Below, one piece after another: positions 1 through 6,127 of a stretch of 6,167 bases of DNA. The DNA comes from Desulfuromonadaceae bacterium (GTDB lineage: Bacteria; Desulfobacterota; Desulfuromonadia; Desulfuromonadales; SZUA-540), in the NCBI GenBank assembly GCA_003250235.1, contig QKGY01000162.1, positions 1 to 6,167 of the forward strand, given 5' to 3'. A program made the translations under genes and the position numbers. The notes under the pieces are model-generated. The model did not search any database. It was given only the letters and a program-made list of their open reading frames with translations, and was not told the DNA's origin. The number at the start of each line of letters is the position of its first letter. The stretch's first letter is position 1.

Positions 1-655
1 CTCGACTATACCTACATGGTGGAGACCGCCCGCATGGTGCTCTCCATCGCCGAACTGGTTGAGAAAGAGCTCGGCATCCGCTTCGAATTCGTCAACATCG
101 GCGGCGGCTTCGGCATCCCCTACAAACCGGAACAGCAGCCGCTCAACATCGCCGCCATGTCCAAAGAGATCACCGGGCAGTTCGACGCCTTCAAAGCAAA
201 GCACGGCTATGCCCCGCGCATGTACATGGAGAGCGGCCGCTTCATGACCGGCCCTCATGGCGCCCTGGTGACCACCGCCATCAACCACAAGGACACCTAC
301 CGCAAGTACATCGGACTCGATGCCTGCATGTCCTCCCTCATGCGACGTGATCGGCAAAGAGAACCAGCCGAAGTCGGAGGTTTACGACGTGGTCGGCTCC
401 CTGTGCGAGAACAACGACAAGTTCGCCATCGAGCGCCAGCTGCCCCCCATCGACGAGAAGGACATCGTCGTCATCCACGACACCGGCGCGCACGGACACG
501 CCATGGGATTCCAGTACAACGGCCGTCTGCGCCCCAAGGAGCTGATGCTTCGCGCCAACGGCAGCGTAGAGCTGATCCGCCGCGCTGAAACGGTGGAGGA
601 CTACTTCGTCACCTACAACTTCGCGCCGGACAGCTTCGTGCCGTCGCGCGGCTAA
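1..655 (+). pseudogene. lysA: Diaminopimelate decarboxylase (LysA-like), 3' part, disrupted by an internal frameshift
   Basis: This is the 3' part of a PLP-dependent fold-III decarboxylase; the 5' end lies outside the window. Such enzymes decarboxylate meso-diaminopimelate to L-lysine in the cytoplasm. The reading frame is open from base 1 and encodes the PLP-phosphate glycine loop (IGGGFGIPY, about 109-123) and the barrel motif MESGRFMTGP (about 223-255). It continues to DACMSSLMR at about 345. Homology then jumps to the next frame (+1), from about 344: DVIGKENQPK, the active-site cysteine motif GSLCENNDKFA (385-430), HDTGAHGHAMGF, and the C-terminal ETVEDYF before TAA at 653-655. From memory of the family, LMR should be followed by a P-x-x-YGAYHHI segment that is absent here, so about 10 codons plus 2 nt (roughly 32 nt) seem deleted. 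The frame-1 product would run on out of frame to 588. The intact flanking frames suggest a recent mutation or an assembly error. DAP rather than another diamino acid as substrate is family inference. Confidence 0.82.
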
Positions 656-690
656 TCTTCCGTCACGCGGCACAGAACAGGCTTCAACGC

Positions 691-724
691 ACAAGGGCCA
701 CCCCGATATCGGGGTGGCCCTTGT
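691..724. terminator. Perfect 34-bp palindrome, probable bidirectional terminator
   Basis: The sequence equals its own reverse complement over 34 bp, with arms starting ACAAGGGCCACCCC and centred on GATATC. Transcribed from either strand it gives the same stem of about 14-15 bp with a 4-6 nt loop. It sits between two convergent genes and nearly midway: 35 nt after the lysA stop and 38 nt after the stop of the minus-strand gene. That placement fits a shared terminator. There is no real T-run after either arm (TTGTCACT on +, TTGTGCGT on -), so termination may be weak or rely on the stem alone. No other signal is seen in 656-762. Confidence 0.6.
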
Positions 725-762
725 CACTGGTGGGTACTATACGACTGCAGCACCGAGGGGAC

Positions 763-1134
763 TTATTCCCACCCCTCATAGTTGCGCAACAGGGTGCAGA
801 GGATGTCGATTTCCGCATGATCCATGTTGAAGGTCAGCCCACAGATACACTTCTCGTCCTCGGTGCGGGCCGCAAGATCTTCTCCCCACTCCGGGTCGAA
901 AAAGCTGACCATGGCCGAAAGGAGCTGCTTCTCCCCTCCGCTGCAGGCAACGAAGGCCACATCGATTTTTTCCCGCAGCGGCTTGAGGTCGCTTTTAACC
1001 CGCGCCGCTTCGGGAGTCTTGGGCCCGAAAAGCTCGGGACCTAGGCGTTCGACACCCTGTTTCCAGGCCTCCAGGAAGTTATGGCGTTTGGCTTCGGATT
1101 GCTCCAGGGCATTGAGGATATTGTCCGTGTTCAT
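763..1134 (-). CDS. Hypothetical 123-residue soluble protein, family not recognised
   Basis: The ORF starts at ATG (1134-1132) and ends at TAA (765-763). A purine-rich AAGGGG lies about 10 nt upstream of the ATG and a credible promoter further up, so it is probably a real gene. The product is hydrophilic and acidic, with no signal peptide or membrane segment. The N-terminal half (about 1-60) is charged and probably helical, including KRHNFLEAWKQGVERLG. A hydrophobic strand, KIDVAFVACSGGEKQ (56-70), follows. The C-terminal half is acidic and carries four cysteines in total at 64, 96, 98 and 113, with a CIC pair in EKCICGLTFNMDHAEID. The Cys spacing does not match a standard zinc or iron-sulfur motif. 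Nothing in the sequence fixes a function. It is transcribed divergently from the permease and shares that regulatory region. Confidence 0.7.
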   Translation of the reverse strand: MNTDNILNALEQSEAKRHNFLEAWKQGVERLGPELFGPKTPEAARVKSDLKPLREKIDVAFVACSGGEKQLLSAMVSFFDPEWGEDLAARTEDEKCICGLTFNMDHAEIDILCTLLRNYEGWE

Positions 1135-1179
1135 GACCGACCTACCCCTTTTCGAAGGAACTTCCCGCTCTGAACCATC

Positions 1180-1207
1180 AGTATACCCGATTTACGCTTG
1201 CTCGCAG
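1180..1207 (-). promoter_or_regulatory. Probable sigma-70 promoter of the 123-residue gene
   Basis: Read on the minus strand, a -10 hexamer TATACT (1185-1180; 5 of 6 to TATAAT) is preceded at 16 bp by a weak -35 CTGCGA (1207-1202; 3 of 6). The predicted start near 1173 would leave a leader of about 39 nt before the ATG at 1134. The -10 is good and the -35 poor, so this is a candidate that might need an activator. Confidence 0.42.
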
Positions 1208-1238
1208 AATTCGCAGCTTCGACGGACTGCCCACTGGT

Positions 1239-1257
1239 TATTTGGCCAGACCAAATA
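1239..1257. promoter_or_regulatory. Inverted repeat TATTTGG-N5-CCAAATA, probable regulator-binding site
   Basis: Perfect 7-bp arms flank a 5-bp spacer (CCAGA), centred at 1248. That is about 113 bp upstream of the start predicted for the sigma-54 promoter, a usual distance for an enhancer-binding activator. The core TTGG-N5-CCAA also resembles operators of GntR-family (FadR/LldR type) regulators of organic-acid genes. Which protein binds cannot be told from the sequence. It could also serve the divergent minus-strand promoter, whose -35 lies about 32 bp away. Confidence 0.55.
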
Positions 1258-1270
1258 GTCGTTAAACGAC
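1258..1270. promoter_or_regulatory. Second inverted repeat GTCGTT-A-AACGAC abutting the first
   Basis: Perfect 6-bp arms flank a single central base at 1264. It begins at the base right after the TATTTGG repeat, and the two centres are 16 bp apart (about one and a half helical turns). It is centred about 97 bp upstream of the predicted sigma-54 start. The sequence differs from the first repeat, so it is either a second regulator's site or one half of a composite site. It is short enough that chance is possible. Confidence 0.4.
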
Positions 1271-1334
1271 ATCACATGCCCCCGGTACCGAGATCCATGA
1301 GGAAAAGCTCGCGTATTGTCGACCGATTTTATGC

Positions 1335-1350
1335 TGGCACGTTAAATGCT
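1335..1350 (+). promoter_or_regulatory. Sigma-54 (RpoN) promoter of the GntP permease gene
   Basis: The sequence TGGCACG-TTAA-ATGCT matches the known sigma-54 consensus TGGCACG-N4-TTGCW at every defined base but one (A for the first T of the -12 box). The -24 GG (1336-1337) and -12 GC (1348-1349) are separated by exactly 10 bp, as required. A pyrimidine precedes the TGG, as in the extended consensus. The predicted transcription start is about 1361, giving a leader of about 33 nt that contains the Shine-Dalgarno of the next gene. Such promoters need an AAA+ enhancer-binding activator; none is encoded in the window. Confidence 0.85.
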
Positions 1351-1380
1351 TAAAATTCTTGGCATTTCATTTTCCCCCTC

Positions 1381-1387
1381 AAGGAGG
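1381..1387 (+). promoter_or_regulatory. Strong ribosome-binding site that fixes the permease start
   Basis: AAGGAGG is complementary to the 16S 3' end and lies 6 nt upstream of the ATG at 1394. It rules in favour of that start over the in-frame ATG at 1346, which has no such site and lies inside the sigma-54 -12 element, before the predicted transcript begins. Confidence 0.9.
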
Positions 1388-1393
1388 TCACCC

Positions 1394-2725
1394 ATGGTCT
1401 CAGGCAGTGTGGCAGTACTCTTTCTTCTGTTGAGTGTCGGGCTGATTATCTTCCTGACATCCAAGTACCGCATGAACCCCTTCGTCGTCCTGATCTTCGT
1501 CGCCTTCCTCTACGGGCTGCTCGTCAAGATGCCGCTGGGGGACATCGTCAAGAACATCCGCGACGGTTTCGGCGGAACCCTCGGATACATCGGTATCGTC
1601 ATCGTCGCCGGCACCATCATCGGCACCATCCTGGAAAAGACCGGGGCGGCCCTCTCCATGACCCGCGCCATCCTCAAGGTGGTCGGCAAGGAGCGTTCGC
1701 CCCTCGCCATGAGCATCGCCGGCTACGTCATTTCCATTCCGGTGTTCTGCGATTCCGGCTACGTCATCCTGACGCCGCTCAACAAGGCCCTGGCCAAAGA
1801 GACGGGCAAATCGATGGCAGTTATGGCCGTGGCCCTGGCCACGGGGCTCTACGCCACCCACTGCCTCGTCCCCCCCACTCCCGGTCCGATCGCCGCCGCC
1901 GGAATCCTCGGCGCCGATCTCGGCCGGGTGATCGGCCTGGGACTGCTCGTCTCCATCCCCGGGATGCTGGCAGGCTACTTCTGGGCCACGCGATTTGCCC
2001 GTCGTTACGAAATCGCCTCGGACATGGAGGAGACCTACGAGCACCTGATCGGCAAGTACGGCAAGCTGCCGGCGGCTTTCCACTCCTTCCTCCCCATCAC
2101 CTTGCCGATCCTGCTGATCCTGTTCAAGTCCATTGCCGAGTTCCCCACCAAGCCTTTCGGCGAAGGGGGGCTGGCCAAGTTTCTCAGCTTCATCGGCGAT
2201 CCGGTCACAGCCCTGACCCTCGGCATTTTCATCGCCCTGACCCTGGTGGAAAAAGGACAGATGAAAAACGCCCTCGACTCCTGGATGGGCGAAGGAGTCA
2301 AGCACGCCGCTCTCATTCTGGCCATCACCGGCGCCGGGGGTGCCTTCGGCAAGATTCTCAAGGCCTCGCCCATCGCCACCTTCCTCGGAGAGTCCCTCTC
2401 CACCCTGCACCTGGGGATCTTTCTCCCCTTCGTGATCGCCGCCGCCATCAAAACGGCCCAGGGTTCCTCCACCGTATCGATCATCACCACCTCGTCCATC
2501 ATGGCGCCGCTGCTGGCCGCGCTCGGTCTCGACCCGGTGTACACCGTGCTGGCCATCGGCGCCGGGGCCATGACGGTCTCCCACGCCAACGACTCGTATT
2601 TCTGGGTGGTCTCCCAGTTCTCCAACATGGAGGTTCCGGTCGCCTACCGCGCCTACACCAGTGCCACCCTGTTGCTCGGCGTGGTCTCCATCGCCACCAT
2701 TGCTGTCCTTTCCTTCATTTTCTAG
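1394..2725 (+). CDS. GntP-family sugar-acid permease (gluconate/glycerate type)
   Basis: An inner-membrane proton-coupled symporter of the GntP family, which imports gluconate and related sugar acids. The product is 443 residues, the family's usual length, and almost entirely hydrophobic helices (about 12 segments). The N-terminus (MVSGSVAVLFLLLSVGLIIF) is a membrane helix followed by KYRMNPF, typical of GntP proteins. Recognisable conserved segments are CDSGYVIL (119-126), HCLVPPTPGPIAAA (156-169), GAGGAFGKIL (about 313-322), KTAQGSSTVS (about 353-362) and SHANDSYFW (about 396-404). The start is chosen by the strong RBS at 1381-1387; the in-frame ATG at 1346 is inside the promoter. Substrate is inferred from context: a glycerate 2-kinase follows, one gene later, so D-glycerate is a better guess than gluconate, and no gluconate kinase is present. 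It is the first gene after a sigma-54 promoter and is followed by a terminator. Family assignment is secure, substrate is not. Confidence 0.93.
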   Translation: MVSGSVAVLFLLLSVGLIIFLTSKYRMNPFVVLIFVAFLYGLLVKMPLGDIVKNIRDGFGGTLGYIGIVIVAGTIIGTILEKTGAALSMTRAILKVVGKERSPLAMSIAGYVISIPVFCDSGYVILTPLNKALAKETGKSMAVMAVALATGLYATHCLVPPTPGPIAAAGILGADLGRVIGLGLLVSIPGMLAGYFWATRFARRYEIASDMEETYEHLIGKYGKLPAAFHSFLPITLPILLILFKSIAEFPTKPFGEGGLAKFLSFIGDPVTALTLGIFIALTLVEKGQMKNALDSWMGEGVKHAALILAITGAGGAFGKILKASPIATFLGESLSTLHLGIFLPFVIAAAIKTAQGSSTVSIITTSSIMAPLLAALGLDPVYTVLAIGAGAMTVSHANDSYFWVVSQFSNMEVPVAYRAYTSATLLLGVVSIATIAVLSFIF

Positions 2726-2732
2726 TATCCTG

Positions 2733-2761
2733 AAAAGGGGCGGGCTTCCCGCCCCTTTTTT
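2733..2761 (+). terminator. Intrinsic terminator after the permease gene
   Basis: A 12-bp perfect stem, AAAAGGGGCGGG / CCCGCCCCTTTT, with a 3-nt CTT loop is followed by a run of T (2756-2761). It starts 7 nt after the permease stop codon. This is a textbook Rho-independent terminator, yet the next co-directional gene begins only 28 nt beyond it with no obvious promoter between. It may therefore act as a partial terminator lowering expression of the downstream TPR and kinase genes. Confidence 0.88.
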
Positions 2762-2788
2762 CCACATACATTGATCCGGATATCCGCC

Positions 2789-3451
2789 ATGCCAAACCTG
2801 CTGAATTCCCTTCGGGCGCGTTTTCACGAGCGTCTGGCCATGAACAGCTTTGTCGTCTCCGACTTTCCCAGGGCCGAACGCCATCTGGAGACTGTCGTAC
2901 GCCTGTGTCCCGAACGACCGGGCGTGCATTACAACCTCGGGCTGGTTCGGATGGCGACGAAGACATACCCGTCGGCGGAAGCCTCTCTTCGACAGGAACT
3001 GACACGGCAGCCCGGGGCGGTGCACGTGCTTCGCGCCCTGGCCGACCTGGCCTTTCTGCGTGGCGACCGGCTGACGGCACGGGATGCGTACCGCCAGGTG
3101 GCCCCCAAAATATCCCAGGGAAAGGAGCGGGCCCTGGTCGAACTGCGGATACGGTTGTGTGATGACGAGGGCCGCTTCGCCGGCGCCATGGAGGCCGCGG
3201 TACGTTTCGAGGAGGGATGCGCCCGGATGCAGTCCGGACAACACGCCGACGCCGTTCAGGCCTTCGAAGAGACGCTGAAGGGGGACCCGACGCATTTCCT
3301 CGCCTTCAACAATCTGGGCGTAATCGCCATGAACATCGACCGCGATTATTCGCGGGCACAGACCTGTTTCAGCCAGGCGGACGCCTTGATCGACCACCCC
3401 CTGGTCAAGGGGAACCTCAAAAAACTGGCCCAGCATACCGGGAAGGGATAA
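2789..3451 (+). CDS. Small tetratricopeptide-repeat (TPR) protein
   Basis: A 220-residue soluble protein built of TPR-like helical pairs, which usually serve as protein-protein interaction scaffolds. Repeats can be read at about 12-45 (FPRAERHLETVVRLCPERP), 46-79 (VHYNLGLVRMATKTYPSAE), a degenerate one at about 80-113, and two more at about 136-169 (QHADAVQAFEETLKGDP) and 170-203 (FNNLGVIAMN). No signal peptide or membrane helix is seen, so it is probably cytoplasmic. ATG at 2789 is preferred: TTG at 2771 is also in frame but has no RBS, whereas a weak GGAT lies 7 nt before the ATG. A 10-bp palindrome, CGGATATCCG (2777-2786), covers this weak RBS. The stop is 5 nt before the kinase start, implying translational coupling. 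The partner is unknown; an accessory role for the kinase or its pathway is only a guess from position. Confidence 0.85.
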   Translation: MPNLLNSLRARFHERLAMNSFVVSDFPRAERHLETVVRLCPERPGVHYNLGLVRMATKTYPSAEASLRQELTRQPGAVHVLRALADLAFLRGDRLTARDAYRQVAPKISQGKERALVELRIRLCDDEGRFAGAMEAAVRFEEGCARMQSGQHADAVQAFEETLKGDPTHFLAFNNLGVIAMNIDRDYSRAQTCFSQADALIDHPLVKGNLKKLAQHTGKG

Positions 3452-3456
3452 GCCGC

Positions 3457-4845
3457 ATGAACAGAGCCGTCGAATTTGACCATCTCGAGGAAATCTTCAT
3501 GGCCGCGGTGGAACGGGTGGACCCCTACCGTATGATCCTCAACCGCGTGCGGCTCAAGGGGACGCTGCTCACCGTCGATATCGAGGACGACTATATCGAA
3601 ATCGACCTGGCGGACTTCCGGCAGATCGTCGTGCTGGGGACGGGCAAGGCCACCGCCAAGATGGCGCTGGCGTTCGAGCAGATTCTCGGCGAGCGCATCG
3701 ACCGGGGACTCATTTCCGTGAAGTACGGACACACGGAGCCGCTCACGCGGATCGAAACCATCGAGGCGGGGCATCCGATTCCCGATGACAACAGCGTCCT
3801 GGCCGGCAACCGCATCCTGGAGATGGCGGAGGCGGCCGATGCCTCGACCCTGGTCATCACCCTGATCTCCGGCGGCGGATCGGCCCTGCTGGCCAATCCC
3901 CTCGGTCAGGTCTGCGACCTGGAGGAGTGCCGGGGGCTCTCCCTGGCCGACAAGCAGCAGGTCACCCGGGCTCTGCTGGCCTGCGGCGCCACCATCAACG
4001 AAATCAACGGCATCCGCAAGCACCTCTCCGGCATCAAGGGCGGCCGTCTGGCCAGGGCTCTGCACCCGGCCCGGTGTCTGAGCTTCATCCTCTCCGACGT
4101 GGTGGGGGATCGTCTCGACGCCATCGCCTCGGGGCTGACCAGCCCCGATCACACCACGTTCGACGACTGCCTCGACATCATCAAGAAATACGATCTGGCG
4201 GGTCAGATCCCCGAATGCGCTATGGCCATCCTGCAGCAGGGCGCCTTGGGGCGGCTGGAGGAAACTCCAAAACCGGGGGACGCGGTGTTCGACCGGATCG
4301 CCAACATCCTGATCGGCAGCAACTACGTCAGCCTGCTCGCGGCAGCGGAAACGGCGCGGAATCTCGGGTACACCCCGACGATCCTCACCTCGCAGGCGAC
4401 CGGCGAGGCGCGGGAGTGGGCCCGCATCCTTGTGGGGATCGGCCGTGACGTCAAAAAGCACGGCATTCCGGGCGCAAGACCCGCCTGCATCATTGCCGGG
4501 GGGGAAACCACGGTTACGGTACGCGGAACGGGGATGGGGGGACGCAACCAGGAGATCGCCCTGGCCGCTTTGGCGGAAATGCAGAACGATAGCGGTTCCT
4601 GCGCCGACGTCTATCTGCTGGCCGCATCGACCGACGGCAACGACGGCCCGACGGACGCCGCAGGGGCCTTCGCGGCTACCGACCTGCTGCCGCTGGCCGA
4701 GGACCGGGGACTGGCCATCGAGACCTATCTGCGCGAAAACGACTCGTACAATTTCTTCGACCGGATCGGCTATCTGCTTCGAACGGGGCCGACCAACACC
4801 AATGTCTGCGATCTGCAGATTCTGCTGGTGCCGGCCGGCGATTAG
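3457..4845 (+). CDS. gckA: Glycerate 2-kinase (type II, DUF4147-MOFRL)
   Basis: A cytoplasmic kinase converting D-glycerate and ATP to 2-phosphoglycerate (EC 2.7.1.165), which feeds enolase. Older annotations call this family hydroxypyruvate reductase (TtuD). The product is 462 residues, slightly longer than typical members. The N-terminal domain (about 7-245) carries VVLGTGKATAKMA (58-70, with K64 at the position of the catalytic Lys in this family), EAGHPIPD (103-110), SGGGSALL (138-145), NGIRKHLSGIKGGRLA (184-199) and LSDVVGDRLDAIASG (212-226). The MOFRL domain (about 340-460) carries GGETTVTVRGTGMGGRNQE (348-366), STDGNDGPTDAAGA (391-404) and LRTGPTNTNVCDLQ (441-454). All expected motifs are intact. 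ATG at 3457 has an AAGGGA RBS (3443-3448) that overlaps the end of the TPR gene. The open frame extends further upstream without homology. Its neighbours suggest uptake followed by phosphorylation. Confidence 0.94.
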   Translation: MNRAVEFDHLEEIFMAAVERVDPYRMILNRVRLKGTLLTVDIEDDYIEIDLADFRQIVVLGTGKATAKMALAFEQILGERIDRGLISVKYGHTEPLTRIETIEAGHPIPDDNSVLAGNRILEMAEAADASTLVITLISGGGSALLANPLGQVCDLEECRGLSLADKQQVTRALLACGATINEINGIRKHLSGIKGGRLARALHPARCLSFILSDVVGDRLDAIASGLTSPDHTTFDDCLDIIKKYDLAGQIPECAMAILQQGALGRLEETPKPGDAVFDRIANILIGSNYVSLLAAAETARNLGYTPTILTSQATGEAREWARILVGIGRDVKKHGIPGARPACIIAGGETTVTVRGTGMGGRNQEIALAALAEMQNDSGSCADVYLLAASTDGNDGPTDAAGAFAATDLLPLAEDRGLAIETYLRENDSYNFFDRIGYLLRTGPTNTNVCDLQILLVPAGD

Positions 4846-4867
4846 GGAAAGGCGTCTGAGCCCGGAT

Positions 4868-6103
4868 TCAGCGGGCGAAGGTGTACGGATAATGCGCGGG
4901 GTCGGTGTAGGTTCCGTTCAGGATGGCGGCGGCATCCTCGGCGAAAATGGCTGGAATGACGAAGACCTGGACCGGGGAGTCCTTCTGGGTGATGGCCATC
5001 TCGCCGCCGGAGAAAGCCGCCGAACGGTTGCGCTGCACATCGAGCTCAATCCCGAAACACGCCATGTTCCGCAGCACCCTCTCGCGGCTGATCCACTCAA
5101 GGTCGCCGGCCCCCGAAGTGAAAGCGATGGCGTCGACCCCGCCTAGGGCGCTCATATACGCGCCGATGTATTTCTTGAGCCGGTACGTTTCCATCTCCAG
5201 CGCCAACCGGCAGCGTTCATCCCCGTCCACAACCCCCGCCAGCATATCCCGGCGTTCGGAGAACCGCCCCGTGATGCCGCGAATACCGCTCTCCTGGTTG
5301 AGGATACCGGTCATCTCCCGTGGCGAAAAGCCCCCGCGCTGCATCACGTAGGGAAGGATGCCCGGATCGACGTCTCCGGAACGGGTCCCCATGATCACCC
5401 CTTCCAGGGGGGTCAGCCCCATGCTGGTATCGACGGAAAGACCCTTGCGGATCGCGCAAAGAGACACGCCGCGGTCCACATGAATGGTCACCAGGTTGCA
5501 CTCGGAGGCCGGCTTGCCGAGCATGACCGCCGCCCGTTTGGACATATACAGGTGGGAAGCACCGTGAAATCCGTAACGGCGCACCTGATGTTTCTCGTAC
5601 CACTCGTAGGGAAGCGGATAGATGTAGGCAAAACCGGGCAGGGTCTGATGGAAGGCGGTATCGAAGACGGCCATGTGGGGAATGGAAGGCAGCAGTTCCA
5701 TAGCGGCTTCGATGCCGGCGATGTTCGGTTCGTTGTGCAGGGGGGCCAGGCGCTTGACGTCCTTGATGGCCGCCAGGACTTCTCCGTCAATCCGCACGGA
5801 ACGGGTGAAAGCCTCTCCGCCATGGGCCACCCGGTGGCTCATGACATCGATCCGGTCCGTCTCATGCAAAACCCCCTGCTCCTCGCCGGTGAGGGTCTCC
5901 AGAATGAGGGAGAGAGCACTGCGATGATCGGGGCACTCGATCTGCGCGGTATAGTTGGGGCGTCCGGGAACCTCCAGAGAGATGGAAGATCCCCCCACCG
6001 CAACCCGGTCCACCTGCCCACGCGCCAGCAAAACCCTCTTTTTCCAGTCAAAGAGGTGATACCTCAGCGAATAGCTCCAACAGTTCAGGGTAAGAATGAA
6101 CAT
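4868..6103 (-). CDS. Divergent acetokinase-family protein (AckA paralogue with altered nucleotide loops)
   Basis: A 411-residue full-length ASKHA-fold member of the acetate/butyrate/propionate kinase family; classical enzymes interconvert acetyl phosphate + ADP and acetate + ATP in the cytoplasm. Acetate-side residues sit at the positions numbered for the Methanosarcina enzyme: N7, S10, S12, R91 (SHRVAHGGE), H123 (APLHN), D148 (VFDTAFHQTLP), H180 (RRYGFHGASH), H208 and R241 (MGTRSGDVDP). The nucleotide-side motifs are altered. NAGSSS reads NCWSYS (W9, Y11), HLGNG reads HVDRG (N211 to R), SSDMRD reads SERRD (D283 to E), and GIGEN reads GAGDL (331-335). The C-terminal VIPTNEE is VIPAIFAED, so the usual Mg-coordinating Glu is absent. 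The ATG has TGAGG 8 nt upstream (6112-6116). It could be an acyl kinase using another phosphoryl partner, a low-activity paralogue or a regulatory protein. It converges on the glycerate kinase gene with a 22-nt gap. Family is certain, activity is not. Confidence 0.9.
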   Translation of the reverse strand: MFILTLNCWSYSLRYHLFDWKKRVLLARGQVDRVAVGGSSISLEVPGRPNYTAQIECPDHRSALSLILETLTGEEQGVLHETDRIDVMSHRVAHGGEAFTRSVRIDGEVLAAIKDVKRLAPLHNEPNIAGIEAAMELLPSIPHMAVFDTAFHQTLPGFAYIYPLPYEWYEKHQVRRYGFHGASHLYMSKRAAVMLGKPASECNLVTIHVDRGVSLCAIRKGLSVDTSMGLTPLEGVIMGTRSGDVDPGILPYVMQRGGFSPREMTGILNQESGIRGITGRFSERRDMLAGVVDGDERCRLALEMETYRLKKYIGAYMSALGGVDAIAFTSGAGDLEWISRERVLRNMACFGIELDVQRNRSAAFSGGEMAITQKDSPVQVFVIPAIFAEDAAAILNGTYTDPAHYPYTFAR

Positions 6104-6127
6104 GGACGAAACCTCAAAATCGCAGTA

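Noticed and set aside
824..1258. Plus-strand open frames over the 123-residue gene
   Set aside because: They lack an RBS and coding character, run through the control region, and oppose a minus-strand frame with better start signals.
1346..1393. Upstream in-frame ATG as start of the permease
   Set aside because: It overlaps the sigma-54 -12 element, precedes the predicted transcript start and lacks an RBS; ATG at 1394 has AAGGAGG at ideal spacing.
2777..2786. CGGATATCCG palindrome before the TPR gene as an operator
   Set aside because: A 10-bp palindrome is short enough to arise by chance and there is no associated promoter; recorded only as context for the weak RBS.
1400..3436. Very long open frame (678 codons) on the minus strand opposite the permease and TPR genes
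   Set aside because: Its product is low-complexity and rich in G, D, E and Q, as expected from the antisense of GC-rich coding sequence; the plus strand has clear family homology.
3217..3456. N-terminal extension of the glycerate kinase to an ATG at 3217
   Set aside because: The extension overlaps the TPR gene in another frame, is Arg/Gly-rich without homology, and ATG 3457 has a good RBS and family-like N-terminus.
3346..4461. Long minus-strand open frame opposite the glycerate kinase
   Set aside because: No motif or family resemblance; it is a shadow of the intact kinase frame.
4860..4876. GCCCG-N7-CGGGC hairpin between the convergent kinase and acetokinase genes as terminator
   Set aside because: Only a 5-bp stem with a 7-nt loop, no T-run, and it lies over the last codons of the acetokinase gene; expected by chance in GC-rich DNA.
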